Assembly: GCF_022489035.1 (NCBI RefSeq)
Contig: NZ_JAKVTV010000003.1
Span: 248,001-312,000 of the forward strand
Reading direction: 5' to 3'
DNA length: 64,000 nt
DNA from: Christiangramia lutea
GTDB taxonomy: Bacteria > Bacteroidota > Bacteroidia > Flavobacteriales > Flavobacteriaceae
Translations under genes and position numbers: made by a program
The notes under the pieces: model-generated
Told to the model about the DNA's origin: nothing
Database searches by the model: none
What the model saw: only the letters and a program-made list of their open reading frames with translations
Part shown: positions 19,391 through 28,150 of the stretch, one piece after another
How the letters are laid out: every line of letters begins with the position of its first letter
How positions within the stretch are numbered: position 1 is the first letter of the stretch

Positions 19391-20576
19391 TGGACACAGA
19401 CCGATGTTTACTTCTATAAAGAAAGAACAATCCGAAGGCAGGTCCGACAGCCAGGGTCGTAAAAATTAAGGCAGTCGAGATCTGGGTATTCAGGAAATTC
19501 AGCAATTGGATACTTAAGATAGTAATACTAAAACCTATACAATTCACAATAGTTAATGCCGTTCCACGGGATTCGGCGGAAGCATTGCGAGCCACCAGGG
19601 TCGAAAATAAAGGAGAATCTGCTATTACTACCAGTCCCCAGAAGATCAAAAAGCCTATCAATAAGAATTCAGAATTCTGGAAAAAAAGTAGGGGGGAAAG
19701 CAAGCAGCAGAACCCCGATAAAAATAGAGCCCCTCCTGCAGTTCTTTTCAGACCTGTATTTTCAGAAATATAACCGCCAAGGATGCAGGCCACAGAACCA
19801 AGACCTATCACAAGAAATGAAACCAGGGCTACGCTAAAATCAGCTTTTGGATGATATTCTTTATAATAATTTAAAAGTACAGGCGTAAATGCCCAGAATG
19901 CATACAATTCCCACATATGGCCAAAATATCCGAACGCTGCCGAACGAAAATCTGGTTTATTAAAAACTTTGAAGACCAGGCTAAGATCCGGCTTCTTCCT
20001 TTTTGTTCGATATGGGCCATCCGGGATAAAAATCAATATGAGCAAACCTCCTAATGCAGCCAAAATCGAAGTAGAATAAACCACAGATTGCCATTTAAAC
20101 TGAATATTCTCTGAGACCTCTTTCAATAAATGAGGAAAGGCGGTGCCAAGAACCAATGCGCCTACCAGGTATCCCAGGGATCTTCCAAGGCCTTTATCAA
20201 AATAATCTGAAGCTATTTTCATCCCAACAGGATATATCCCGGCTAGCGAAAAACCTACAAGAAACCTGAAAAATATCAGGCTAAATAGGCTGTTATCATC
20301 CCATAAGATTCCAAGGTTGAAAAATGCCCCGGAAAGCGCGCAAATAAAGAAAACTTTTGAAGGTGAAAACCTGTCTGAAATGGTTAGAATAGCAAAAATT
20401 AAAGTCCCGAATATAAAGCCTAGCTGAACGGCAGAGGTTAAATGTCCTAAAGCTTCAATTTCCAGGTTGAATCCCATTATTAGATCTGGCATAACCGCAT
20501 TTACCGCGAACCAAAGGGAAGTACAGCAGAATTGAGAGAAAACAATAACAGGTAAAACTCTTGAAGGAATACTCAA
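19383..20576 (-). CDS. MFS transporter
   Basis: A 397-residue inner-membrane protein with twelve predicted helices and major facilitator features, including GFIFGTLIFAILTI in helix 2, the acidic/basic loop DRFSPSK after it and a charged central loop (DGPYRTKRKKPD) between the two halves. Substrate cannot be predicted; the overall pattern recalls YfcJ/cyanate-type drug or metabolite exporters. The only in-frame start that I can find is TTG at 20576, since an in-frame stop lies about 15 codons upstream with no ATG between. That makes either a TTG start or a small N-terminal lesion possible. Confidence 0.82.
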   Translation of the reverse strand: MSIPSRVLPVIVFSQFCCTSLWFAVNAVMPDLIMGFNLEIEALGHLTSAVQLGFIFGTLIFAILTISDRFSPSKVFFICALSGAFFNLGILWDDNSLFSLIFFRFLVGFSLAGIYPVGMKIASDYFDKGLGRSLGYLVGALVLGTAFPHLLKEVSENIQFKWQSVVYSTSILAALGGLLILIFIPDGPYRTKRKKPDLSLVFKVFNKPDFRSAAFGYFGHMWELYAFWAFTPVLLNYYKEYHPKADFSVALVSFLVIGLGSVACILGGYISENTGLKRTAGGALFLSGFCCLLSPLLFFQNSEFLLIGFLIFWGLVVIADSPLFSTLVARNASAESRGTALTIVNCIGFSITILSIQLLNFLNTQISTALIFTTLAVGPAFGLFFLYRSKHRSVSIK

Positions 20577-20653
20577 AAATACAAGCTTTGAAGTGATAAA
20601 TCTAATGGATTCAAGATCTGAGTTTTGAAAACCATTGCAAAAACTATCATGGA

Positions 20654-21013
20654 TTAAATGAATTTTTGGTCATTATTAGTTAGTTCATGCTGTTCCTCCC
20701 CGGTATGCCTGGTCTTAGATGGTTCAAAAAGCATCACATGTACCTCTTCCTCGGCAACAGGTCTATGCTCAACTCCACGGGGCACAATGAGAAATTCATT
20801 TTCCTGGATTTCCACAGTTTTTTCCCGGAATTCAATTTTCAAATTGCCTTTGATTACATAGAACATTTCATCTTCGTTCCTATGGGAATGCCAGATAAAT
20901 TCTCCTTTTAGTTTCGCAAGTTTTACCTGCTGGCCATTTAACTCTCCAACGATCCTGGGATTCCAGTGATCTGAAAACAAACTTAACTTCTCCTTTAGGT
21001 TTACTTTTTCCAT
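20654..21013 (-). CDS. Cupin-domain protein
   Basis: A 119-residue single-domain cupin. Motif 1 is WHSHRNEDEMFYVIKG, giving His, His and Glu metal ligands, and motif 2 is VPRGVEHRPVA with the fourth His. Small cupins of this type are metal-binding isomerases, dioxygenases or sensors; nothing decides between these. It lies two bases downstream of the NTF2-like gene and is probably co-transcribed with it and with the esterase upstream. Confidence 0.8.
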   Translation of the reverse strand: MEKVNLKEKLSLFSDHWNPRIVGELNGQQVKLAKLKGEFIWHSHRNEDEMFYVIKGNLKIEFREKTVEIQENEFLIVPRGVEHRPVAEEEVHVMLFEPSKTRHTGEEQHELTNNDQKFI

Positions 21014-21015
21014 GA

Positions 21016-21510
21016 TTATTCCGGATTTTTATGGTCGTAACTAAGAACACGTTTTAAGATCCATTCATTATTTTCTTTAATCCAAAGATGAGTGAATTTT
21101 GCCGTACCGGTTTGGTATAATTCCCTGTTTGGTTCTTTAATGAAAAAATCATGTATACCTTTCTGAATAGCTCCATAAAGTTCGGCATTTTGATAAAGAG
21201 GAAAAACCTTCAGACTTTCTTCCCTTAATTTCCTGATCGGTTTTACATCCAGATTTCCACAAATATTATTTTTAACGGCAGTTAAGAAATCTTCTTTATT
21301 TGTGGTTATTCCTGCTTGATCATGATAGAACTCAAGGTCGTTACTAATGAAATCCTGAAATTCAGAAATTTTGCATTTATTAAATCCACGGTCAAAGAGC
21401 AGACTATCTCTGGATTTCAGTTCTTTATAAAGATCTGAATCCTTTGCAACCTGAGAGAATGAAAAGCCTGAATATAAAATTGTAAATATGATAAGAACTA
21501 CTTTCCTCAT
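21016..21510 (-). CDS. Exported NTF2-like (DUF4440) protein
   Basis: A 164-residue exported protein: signal peptide residues 1-19 (ending GFSFSQ), then an NTF2-like alpha+beta fold of the DUF4440 type (FDRGFNKCKISEFQDF, DLEFYHDQAGITT, and the C-terminal strand pair FTHLWIKENNEWILKRVLSYDH). Such domains are ligand pockets or polyketide-cyclase-like enzymes; function here is unknown. Two bases separate it from the cupin gene downstream, and six bases separate it from the esterase gene upstream, so the three form one unit. Confidence 0.75.
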   Translation of the reverse strand: MRKVVLIIFTILYSGFSFSQVAKDSDLYKELKSRDSLLFDRGFNKCKISEFQDFISNDLEFYHDQAGITTNKEDFLTAVKNNICGNLDVKPIRKLREESLKVFPLYQNAELYGAIQKGIHDFFIKEPNRELYQTGTAKFTHLWIKENNEWILKRVLSYDHKNPE

Positions 21511-21516
21511 GTTTAA

Positions 21517-22320
21517 TTATTTCATTAACCAAAGATATGTTTCCGCAAAATTTGATTTCCATAAGGCTTCATTATGTTCGCCTCCCTCGATAAAACTCTT
21601 CTTGATATTACTCGAATTAATTCCCTTCTCCTTTAGAATCTTAACCATACGATCTACATCCGGTAACATTTCTTCAGATTCTGCTGTGCCTGCTAAAAAA
21701 TAAAATTTGGAATTGAGATTCAACTCAGCATTTTTGACGTATTCATAGATCTTCTCATTAAACCAGAACGAAGGTGAATAAACTCCAATCTTACTAAATG
21801 TATCTGGATATTTCAGAGCGGCGTAAAAAGATACAAGGCCACCTAAAGAAGAACCAAAAATACCCGTATTTTCAGGTCCTGGTTGAGTTCTGTAGGTTTT
21901 GTCAATATGCGGTTTTAAGTCGTAAACAATAAATTCCAGGTAACTATCGGCATTTCCGCCGCCGTATTTTTCATGAGGATAGGGGGTAAGTTCATTTATT
22001 CTGTTTTCACCGCCGTGTTCAATTCCTACGATAATGGCTTCAGGTTCACCAATGCTATCCAGTTTTTCGTCCACCTGCCATTCACCAACAAAGGAGGTTT
22101 TATTGTCAAAAAGATTTTGTGCGTCGTGCATGTAAATTACCGGGTACTGCTTATCACTATTTTTATAAGAGTGAGGTAGATACAGCCAGATTTTCTTTAC
22201 TGTATCCAACTGTGCGGCTTCTATATCGAATGTGCTTATATTTTTTGATGCAGTACTCTGCGCATGAGAATATTGAAAGATGAAAAGGCTTAAAAGGAAA
22301 AAGGCAAATTTCAATTTCAT
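21517..22320 (-). CDS. Exported esterase-like alpha/beta hydrolase
   Basis: A 267-residue secreted hydrolase of the putative-esterase family (the Fes/IroE/esterase D group). Signal peptide residues 1-20 end SHAQ. The nucleophile Ser158 is in GSSLGG, the oxyanion/ligand region is YMHDAQNLFD, and the likely catalytic His is in EGGEHNEALW near the C-terminus. Substrates of related enzymes include siderophore trilactones, acetylxylan and other sugar esters; no nearby gene settles it. I chose the ATG at 22320 for the signal peptide. It is the first gene of a likely three-gene unit with the NTF2-like and cupin genes. Confidence 0.82.
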   Translation of the reverse strand: MKLKFAFFLLSLFIFQYSHAQSTASKNISTFDIEAAQLDTVKKIWLYLPHSYKNSDKQYPVIYMHDAQNLFDNKTSFVGEWQVDEKLDSIGEPEAIIVGIEHGGENRINELTPYPHEKYGGGNADSYLEFIVYDLKPHIDKTYRTQPGPENTGIFGSSLGGLVSFYAALKYPDTFSKIGVYSPSFWFNEKIYEYVKNAELNLNSKFYFLAGTAESEEMLPDVDRMVKILKEKGINSSNIKKSFIEGGEHNEALWKSNFAETYLWLMK

Positions 22321-22350
22321 TAATAAAGGTTGTTTTAAACGATTGTATCT

Positions 22351-22358
22351 CAAAAATA
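22351..22358 (-). promoter_or_regulatory. Putative esterase promoter -7 element
   Basis: Reads TATTTTTG on this strand, 30 bases before the ATG at 22320. Confidence 0.4.
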
Positions 22359-22383
22359 GAATTAAAACCGAAAAGAAATAATT

Positions 22384-23658
22384 TTATTCAACACATTCAA
22401 AACAGGGTAGGAGAGCTATATCTATCTCTGCATCTTCTGAACCTTTTAAAGGCTCCTTTAATTTTCCCTGCTGCTGGATGATTGTATGAAATTCTAAAGC
22501 ATAATTTGAAATTTGATCCCGGCGACTTTTAATTTTGTCGCCTATTTCTTCCTTATTTAGCCTGGAAACCTCTTTAGGCCATACTTTAAAAGCCGCATCT
22601 ATTTTTTCATTTGTTAGGATCATTTCAAGTTCCTTCGCCTGTTCCAAAAAGACCTCTTTGGGGGTGTCTATTAGGAAATATCGATCAAAAGGATATACCA
22701 GTCCTGGCATATAATCTATCTCTTTTTCGAAAGGTCTAACCAGTGGTTCTATTTTTTCATTTGTGATTATGGATGGTATTATACCGCTCAAATTAAAAAA
22801 GGCATTATCTCTGTCTCCAGCAATCGGGATGGCTTTTATCTGGTTTCCATCTTCCTGTAATATCCAGCCCCATTGTTCGGCATGCCGATCCCAGTCACCT
22901 ATGATAAGATCGAAAAGTCTCATTTTTATCAATTGCTTTTTGTCGATAAGAAGAGCTTTGCCTTTTTCCTGTTTTAACTCCTGAAGGTCTTTGGTTTCAA
23001 CTATCTCTTTCACATTTTCAAATTCACTCCAATTAGTTTCACTTTCAGTTTCATATTCCAGAAGGTAAAGCCGATTCCCATATTTAGAATTAAATTCTCC
23101 TAATCTATCCTGTATTGGTATAAAATACATTTTAGGATGTGTGTGTTGCAAACCTGCGATTTGGGAAAGTTCTGCCGCCAGGATGGCTCCATGTGGGTGT
23201 TGGGCAGAGATCCCATCTACAATTATATTTTCAAGACCAATGTCTTCGGCTATTTCCGGGATAAGTTTCTTTGGGTCTTTAGTGACACTGCGAAGGGTGT
23301 ACAAAATACCATTTTCGCTTTCTAGTTTTAAGGAATGGGTTTGTTTACCTCCTCCTTCTTTAACGATCTTCAGGCCTCCTTTTAAAGTATCTAGAAATGC
23401 AATGGGAACACGCACCGGGGTAGACCAGGCTTTTCTATAATTCTTACCCTGCATAAATTCTTTCAGAAAACTCCCTTCATAAAGTGTGCCGGGAGCAATG
23501 AGGACGGAATCATGATTGCGAAAATCAACTTTGCTAAGGTCATTGAATTCCTTGATCTCACAAGTTTGAAATTCTTTACTGGTGCTGGAAGTAGACCAAT
23601 AGGTGAGTGCCAGAAAAACTATGAAAAGTATTGCAACGAGAGCAAGAAATTTTTTCAT
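22384..23658 (-). CDS. Membrane-anchored protein with a GDWDRH kinase-like motif
   Basis: A 424-residue protein anchored by an N-terminal helix (about residues 4-20), the rest outside the cytoplasm. A central motif IIGDWDRHAEQW (about 252-263) followed by IAGDRDNAFF (about 279-288) has the look of a catalytic loop and a metal-binding loop of atypical kinases such as the FAM20, HipA and PI4K groups, in which G..DRH and a later D..NAF supply catalytic and metal-binding residues. Upstream, GGGKQTHSLKLES and YTLRSVTKDPKKL could hold the nucleotide-binding lysine. From memory, the same domain is found at the C-terminus of some Bacteroidota metallophosphoesterase/outer-membrane fusions. Enzymatic activity is inference only. 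The C-terminus ends with a CFECVE pair of cysteines. Confidence 0.55.
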   Translation of the reverse strand: MKKFLALVAILFIVFLALTYWSTSSTSKEFQTCEIKEFNDLSKVDFRNHDSVLIAPGTLYEGSFLKEFMQGKNYRKAWSTPVRVPIAFLDTLKGGLKIVKEGGGKQTHSLKLESENGILYTLRSVTKDPKKLIPEIAEDIGLENIIVDGISAQHPHGAILAAELSQIAGLQHTHPKMYFIPIQDRLGEFNSKYGNRLYLLEYETESETNWSEFENVKEIVETKDLQELKQEKGKALLIDKKQLIKMRLFDLIIGDWDRHAEQWGWILQEDGNQIKAIPIAGDRDNAFFNLSGIIPSIITNEKIEPLVRPFEKEIDYMPGLVYPFDRYFLIDTPKEVFLEQAKELEMILTNEKIDAAFKVWPKEVSRLNKEEIGDKIKSRRDQISNYALEFHTIIQQQGKLKEPLKGSEDAEIDIALLPCFECVE

Positions 23659-23758
23659 TTAGACCTGATTGTTTTTTGGATTCTAAAGCTATGATTTTCC
23701 TCCGTTAACAGGGATTTCGAAAAGTTATAATAATCTAAAAAAAAATAGATTGAATGCA

Positions 23759-24259
23759 TCAATCCATCTGGAGTTCACTGTTTTTATTTCTCAGGTCCGG
23801 GCCGTCCTTAAGAATGGACTTCAGATTCAACATATAAAAGGTCCAACCGGTTTTGCAACCTACATGAAAATTCATCTTGGAATATTCGTCTTCCGGAATA
23901 TTTTCCTGAGTTAAACTTAAGATGGTTTGATCCGCTTCTTCAATGATCTTTACTGAGACAGTTCCGGCTTTTCCAAAAATGAATCTGAGGAATTCATCAT
24001 CCCTTGGATTCAATATTTCACCGTGTTCTTCAATACTATCCGGCCAGCCATGCCATCGCCAGGAATATTGATCACCTGGCTGAATTTGCTCATTTCTTTT
24101 TCGATGCTCACCATTTCTTGTTTTGAATTCAGCAAGTTTTAAGAACCATTTTTCAAGTTCAGCCTGGCAGAGCCAGGATTCTACAATTTTATTTTTCGGG
24201 ATATCCATGGGTTGGTTTACGGTAAAGCTGCTCCAATCGGGTTTATTTCTATCTTCCAT
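23759..24259 (-). CDS. SRPBCC/AHSA1-family protein
   Basis: A 166-residue soluble protein of the SRPBCC fold, Activator-of-Hsp90-homologue-1-like branch. Features are the opening MDIPKNKIVESW, the acidic-aromatic strand YSWRWHGWPD, and the helix closing CKTGWTFYMLNLKSIL. Such proteins bind hydrophobic ligands in a helix-grip cavity; ligand unknown. It is divergent from the VOC gene with 58 bases between start codons, so they may share a regulatory region. Confidence 0.78.
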   Translation of the reverse strand: MEDRNKPDWSSFTVNQPMDIPKNKIVESWLCQAELEKWFLKLAEFKTRNGEHRKRNEQIQPGDQYSWRWHGWPDSIEEHGEILNPRDDEFLRFIFGKAGTVSVKIIEEADQTILSLTQENIPEDEYSKMNFHVGCKTGWTFYMLNLKSILKDGPDLRNKNSELQMD

Positions 24260-24317
24260 CTTATTTGTTATTAGAAGGCTGTTCTTTTCGGATTCTTACT
24301 TAAATTTAAGGAAAAAT

Positions 24318-24806
24318 ATGATGTCTGAAAAGTATAAAACCCCTGATAAAACGAGGATTGGCCATGTTCACTTGAAAGTGTCAGATATAGATAAATCCTT
24401 AAAGTTTTACAGGGATATCCTGGGTTTTAAAGTCACTGAACGAATAGCCGATCAGGCAGTATTTCTTTCAGCCGGGGGATACCACCATCATATCGCACTT
24501 AATACCTGGAATAGTAAAGGTGCCGGAAAAGCATCCAGATCTGGGGTAGGCTTGTTTCATGCTGCTATTCTGTATCCCGAACGAAAAGACCTTGCTGCTA
24601 TATTAAGAAGGCTTTACAATGAAAATTATCCCCTGACCGGTGCTGCAGATCATGGGGTCTCGGAGGCATTGTATCTTGATGACCCAGATGGAAATGGAAT
24701 TGAACTTTACTGGGATAAACCTCGTGAGGATTGGCCTCAAAATAAAGATGGAAGCTTGAGTATGTACACCAGGTCATTATCTTTAGAAGATTTGCTAAGA
24801 GCCTGA
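24318..24806 (+). CDS. VOC-family protein, catechol-2,3-dioxygenase-like
   Basis: A 162-residue vicinal-oxygen-chelate protein. Metal ligands of the family fit His in HVHLKVSDID near the start, His in VGLFHAAIL in the second module and Glu in NGIELYWD near the end. The HHIALNTWNSKGAG and LDDPDGNGIELYWDKP patterns resemble the CatE group of extradiol dioxygenases and related isomerases. Two adjacent ATGs (24318 and 24321) can serve as start; the long open frame upstream to 24123 is on the back of the SRPBCC gene and I reject it. Substrate unknown. Confidence 0.78.
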   Translation: MMSEKYKTPDKTRIGHVHLKVSDIDKSLKFYRDILGFKVTERIADQAVFLSAGGYHHHIALNTWNSKGAGKASRSGVGLFHAAILYPERKDLAAILRRLYNENYPLTGAADHGVSEALYLDDPDGNGIELYWDKPREDWPQNKDGSLSMYTRSLSLEDLLRA

Positions 24807-24926
24807 ATTCAGATATTAAGAGGTGATCGTAAGATTAGCCATAATGATAGTTCATATTAAATTTTATACGTAACCGATATTTTTTTGCAATGGTTTTTTG
24901 TATTGTTGTAGCCCAATAATATACCT

Positions 24927-25565
24927 ATGCAGAATTTCATCATTACTTTTCTCTTATTTTTATTCTCTTTGTTAGTTAGTGCCCAGGAGACTACAGAAAA
25001 ATTTAACATCGTAAAAGGAACCATTGGTCTTGGTGGATCTATAGGAATAAATACCAATAGTGCAGAAAGTAATTCTTACGAGGGTAAGGGCTTTGGCTTC
25101 GGAATTAGCCCGGAGGCAGGTTATTTTTTAAGTGATAATCTTTCTCTCGGGGTGATGTTAGGGTTCAATTATTATTCTAGCGAAAATACCAGGTCAAACG
25201 AATTGCAGGAGTCCACAAGTTCGACGTTTACTATAGAACCATACCTTCAAAAGTTTTTTAGTGTTTCAAAATCACTCGCTTTAAGCCTTACGGGCTCTGT
25301 TTATTATTCCAGGAACTGGTATGAGTATCAAAATACCAACTGTCTTAATTGCAGCAATACAGATCGTAACAATTATGGTATAGCAATCCGGCCGGGACTT
25401 TCCTATCTTTTATCAGAGAAATTTTCTTTGGATGCAGATATTGGGGCCTAACAATATTCTCATACAGATCTAGATGAGAATCCAGGTGAAACCTCTACCA
25501 ATTCATTTAATCTTTCTTTCGGACTTAGTAATATTAATTTGGGACTTACCTACTATTTGAATTGA
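24927..25565 (+). pseudogene. Outer-membrane beta-barrel protein interrupted by an in-frame stop
   Basis: The frame opens with a signal peptide (MQNFIITFLLFLFSL to VSAQ) and continues as alternating beta strands of an eight-strand OmpA/PF13505-type barrel. After codon 174 (DADIGA) a TAA at 25449-25451 stops translation, but the same frame then reads QYSHTDLDENPG, a short loop, and closing strands FNLSFGLSN and [10 protein letters not shown] before TGA at 25563-25565. Total length of 211 sense or once-sense codons fits the family, so the stop looks like a point mutation (for example TTA to TAA). The truncated 174-residue product would lack the last strands and the C-terminal sorting signal. 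The restored end overlaps acr3 by 13 bases. Confidence 0.78.
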
Positions 25566-26602
25566 AACTCATTTTTGTAAAAGATTGTCTTCAGCCAGAA
25601 GGAGACCCTAACCAGTAAAATAAGTGCGGGTACTTCCACCAAAGGACCAATTACTCCAGTAAAAGCCTGGCCACTATTTAATCCGAAAACGGCGATAGCT
25701 ACAGCTATGGCCAGTTCAAAGTTATTTCCGGCTGCGGTAAAGGAAATAGATGCATTTTTATCATAAGAAGCTCCAAGCGCTTTGCTTGCAAAGAAACTTA
25801 TAAGGAACATAAGGCTGAAATAGATTAACAATGGAATTGCAATTCGAACAACATCCATTGGAATCTCCACGATGAGTTCACCTTTCAGGGAAAACATTAA
25901 AACGATGGTGAATAAAAGCGCGATTAGGGTTATTGGCGAAATCTTAGGAATGAAGATATTCTCATACCAGCCTTCTCCTTTGATCCTGACAAGTATCAGC
26001 CTGCTTAGAATTCCCAGTGCAAACGGGATTCCAAGGTAAATTGCAACACTTTCCGCGATCGTTCCGATTGAGATATCTACGATAGCTCCTTCAAATCCGA
26101 AAAATGGGGGCAACCAGGTGATAAAGAGCCAGGCGTAAAAACTATAAGCAAAAACCTGGAAGATACTGTTAAGAGCTACCAGACCAGCCCCGTATTCGCG
26201 ACTTCCATTGGCAAGGTCATTCCAAACCAATACCATGGCAATACAGCGGGCAAGGCCAATTAGAATTAAGCCAACCATATATTCCGGATGGTCCTGTAGA
26301 AAAATAATAGCGAGAAAGAACATTAATAATGGACCAATGATCCAGTTCAGAACGAGTGATATGCTTAGAATCTTCACATTTTTGAATACCTTCGGTAGCA
26401 GCCTGTATTTCACCTTAGCCAACGGTGGATACATCATCAGGATAAGTCCTATCGCTATCGGAATATTTGTACTCCCACTGCTATAAGAATTAATATTTTC
26501 GGGTATGGAGGGAAAAAAGTAGCCTAAACCTACTCCAATTCCCATAGCCAGGAAAATCCATAAAGTGAGATTCTTATCAAGAAAATTCAGTTTTTTCGAC
26601 AT
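25553..26602 (-). CDS. acr3: Arsenite efflux transporter Acr3
   Basis: A 349-residue inner-membrane carrier of the ACR3 (BASS) family that expels arsenite using the proton gradient. About ten membrane helices are visible. The essential family cysteine is Cys120 in [14 protein letters not shown], and the second conserved region [18 protein letters not shown] near the C-terminus is intact. It is the last gene of arsR-DUF6428-arsC-acr3, one base after the arsC stop. Its 3' end meets the broken beta-barrel gene. Confidence 0.93.
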   Translation of the reverse strand: MSKKLNFLDKNLTLWIFLAMGIGVGLGYFFPSIPENINSYSSGSTNIPIAIGLILMMYPPLAKVKYRLLPKVFKNVKILSISLVLNWIIGPLLMFFLAIIFLQDHPEYMVGLILIGLARCIAMVLVWNDLANGSREYGAGLVALNSIFQVFAYSFYAWLFITWLPPFFGFEGAIVDISIGTIAESVAIYLGIPFALGILSRLILVRIKGEGWYENIFIPKISPITLIALLFTIVLMFSLKGELIVEIPMDVVRIAIPLLIYFSLMFLISFFASKALGASYDKNASISFTAAGNNFELAIAVAIAVFGLNSGQAFTGVIGPLVEVPALILLVRVSFWLKTIFYKNEFQFK

Positions 26603-26603
26603 T

Positions 26604-27221
26604 CTATTTAATATTTTTAAAAACGTAGATCATTTCTGAAGCGATCTGGTCGCTGCGTTCGTCATATTTTTGGGAAGCCAGGGGAGTACCATCGTATTCT
26701 TTAGGATCATTATAATCTAAAGAAATCCTAGCTGAAGAACCGGCAATAAAAGGACAGTTTTCGTCGGCGTGGGAACAGGTCATTAGGGCGGCAAAGTTTT
26801 CTGATGGATTTTCCGGTGCATCATAAACTTTTGAATAGCAAACCAAAGGATCTTCATTTTCAGAAAAATGAACCTTAATTTTAGGATTCTTCCCTTCTTC
26901 CGTTTGGATCCTGAACCCAGCTCTATCTAATGACTTGATGGCATTCGTAAAAAATTCCGTTTCTTCAGTTCCTCCAGAATAGCAATCTGTTTCAATATTG
27001 TAATTCGCTGAGATAGCCTTGGCCCAGACCTGCCCCAACTGACTCCTTCTGGAATTATGGGTGCATATAAAATTCAGTATAATCGAATCTCCGGCATCCT
27101 TCCTTTTCTGAACATATTGGATAAATGGCTTTAAAACCTTTTTTCGGTTCGTGGGGATTTCCAGTTTTTCAAGTCTATTGAGTTTTTCCAGAAGTTCCGG
27201 ATATAGCATGTCTTTTTTCAT
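26604..27221 (-). CDS. arsC: Thioredoxin-type arsenate reductase (LMW-PTP fold)
   Basis: A 205-residue low-molecular-weight phosphatase-fold protein predicted to reduce arsenate to arsenite for export by Acr3. The P-loop CX5RS is CTHNSRRS, with nucleophile Cys53. The two further redox cysteines of the thioredoxin-coupled class are in [11 protein letters not shown] (Cys149 and Cys156), matching the plasmid pI258 type ArsC spacing. It has a 45-residue N-terminal helical extension and an insert before the Cys pair, so it is longer than the usual 130-140 residues. The catalytic Asp loop may be [11 protein letters not shown] start at the ATG at 27221. Position in the ars operon supports the assignment. 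Confidence 0.88.
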   Translation of the reverse strand: MKKDMLYPELLEKLNRLEKLEIPTNRKKVLKPFIQYVQKRKDAGDSIILNFICTHNSRRSQLGQVWAKAISANYNIETDCYSGGTEETEFFTNAIKSLDRAGFRIQTEEGKNPKIKVHFSENEDPLVCYSKVYDAPENPSENFAALMTCSHADENCPFIAGSSARISLDYNDPKEYDGTPLASQKYDERSDQIASEMIYVFKNIK

Positions 27222-27232
27222 AGAATAAAAAT

Positions 27233-27697
27233 TTAACAACAACCGCTGTTGGGATTACAGCCTGAATTTTGCAGTTCTGAAAGTTTTATTTTAGGCTTTT
27301 TATCCGGGATTCCACATTTCTCTTTGGCCAGACAGGCGGTTTGCATATTTATTAAAAGGAAGTTGGATCCATTAAAACCAAGTTCAAATTTATTGATGCT
27401 TTCGCCCTGGTATTCCACTTCAATATCTGCATCAGGCAATCCCAGTTTATCTTTGGCCAGGTCTATTATTTTGATCAGTTTTTCCGGGTGGAGACGGTGG
27501 TTATAATCGTTTTCTTCCCAAAGTTGAAAGGAAATTTTTTCTTCATCTCTCAAAGTTCCTCCACAATCGATAAATTGTTTGGTTATTTTGCCAACTTCGG
27601 TAACGTGAAAATGCTCTGGCACCAGGCTACCATTGGGAAGCTCGAAAGCGATCTCCTGTAACCCGGATAACTGATCTCTAAATTCTGAAAGTTTCAT
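27233..27697 (-). CDS. DUF6428 family protein of the ars operon
   Basis: A 154-residue soluble protein of a family that, to my knowledge, occurs beside arsR and arsC in Bacteroidota and has no assigned function. It has about six cysteines: one in FIDCGGT, two in TACLAKEKCG, and a tail ending SGCNPNSGCC with three. The body is a mixed alpha/beta domain of SxFRDQL and HLHPEKL-like segments with no known motif. Cys-rich tails suggest binding of arsenite or another thiophilic metal, perhaps as a chaperone, but that is inference. It sits 11 bases before arsC, and an operator-like palindrome lies between it and arsR. Confidence 0.7.
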   Translation of the reverse strand: MKLSEFRDQLSGLQEIAFELPNGSLVPEHFHVTEVGKITKQFIDCGGTLRDEEKISFQLWEENDYNHRLHPEKLIKIIDLAKDKLGLPDADIEVEYQGESINKFELGFNGSNFLLINMQTACLAKEKCGIPDKKPKIKLSELQNSGCNPNSGCC

Positions 27698-27712
27698 AAT
27701 TTTAATCGTTAT

Positions 27713-27728
27713 ATCGTATTATTACGAT
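27713..27728. promoter_or_regulatory. Candidate ArsR operator inside the operon
   Basis: ATCGTA and TACGAT form a perfect inverted repeat around TTAT, 15 bases upstream of the DUF6428 start. The right half ATTACGAT recurs upstream of arsR. Confidence 0.45.
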
Positions 27729-27746
27729 GGTTTAGTTTAAATTTTT

Positions 27747-28085
27747 TTAGCAGCATTCGTCCTTCGGCCCGCAATTATGGATCTTATCGAACATTCCATT
27801 GAAAAGCTCTTTTACATCTTCCCATTTTTCTGGATCTATACAATAACTCATGGAAACACCTTCAATATTTCCCTGAATAAGTCCGGCGTTCTTGAGTTCC
27901 CTCAGGTGCTGACTAATAGTTGCCTGGGCCAGACCTAATTCATTTACCAGGTCACCGTTGATGCAGGTGTTAGAATCGAGTAAATACTGTAAAATAGCGA
28001 TACGGGCAGGATGAGCGAAAGCCTTAGCTAAAACAGCCAATTCATTTTGCTCTTTAGTAAATAAATCTGTTTTGGTGATGCCCAT
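27747..28085 (-). CDS. arsR: ArsR-family metalloregulator
   Basis: A 112-residue winged-helix repressor of the ArsR/SmtB family that should release DNA when arsenite binds its cysteines. The recognition helix region is LGLAQATISQHLRELKNAGL, and the wing follows at IQGNIEGVSMSYCI. Candidate metal ligands are Cys in SNTCINGD, in SYCIDPE and in the tail CGPKDECC; which of these form the sensor site is unclear, because the classical CVC motif of helix alpha3 is absent. It is first gene of the ars operon, with a palindrome 12 bases before its start. Confidence 0.9.
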   Translation of the reverse strand: MGITKTDLFTKEQNELAVLAKAFAHPARIAILQYLLDSNTCINGDLVNELGLAQATISQHLRELKNAGLIQGNIEGVSMSYCIDPEKWEDVKELFNGMFDKIHNCGPKDECC

Positions 28086-28096
28086 AGCTAAATTAT

Positions 28097-28114
28097 ATAT
28101 TGCAATATTACGAT
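28097..28114. promoter_or_regulatory. Candidate ArsR operator upstream of arsR
   Basis: ATATTGCAATAT (28097-28108) is a perfect palindrome, and it continues into ATTACGAT (28107-28114), the half-site shared with the palindrome before the DUF6428 gene. Confidence 0.45.
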
Positions 28115-28150
28115 GAATAGGTTATTCTGCAAAACTTTTTGTCGAAAATA

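Noticed and set aside
24123-24317. N-terminal extension of the VOC protein
   Set aside because: Antisense to the SRPBCC gene and without family resemblance; tandem ATGs at 24318 fit better.
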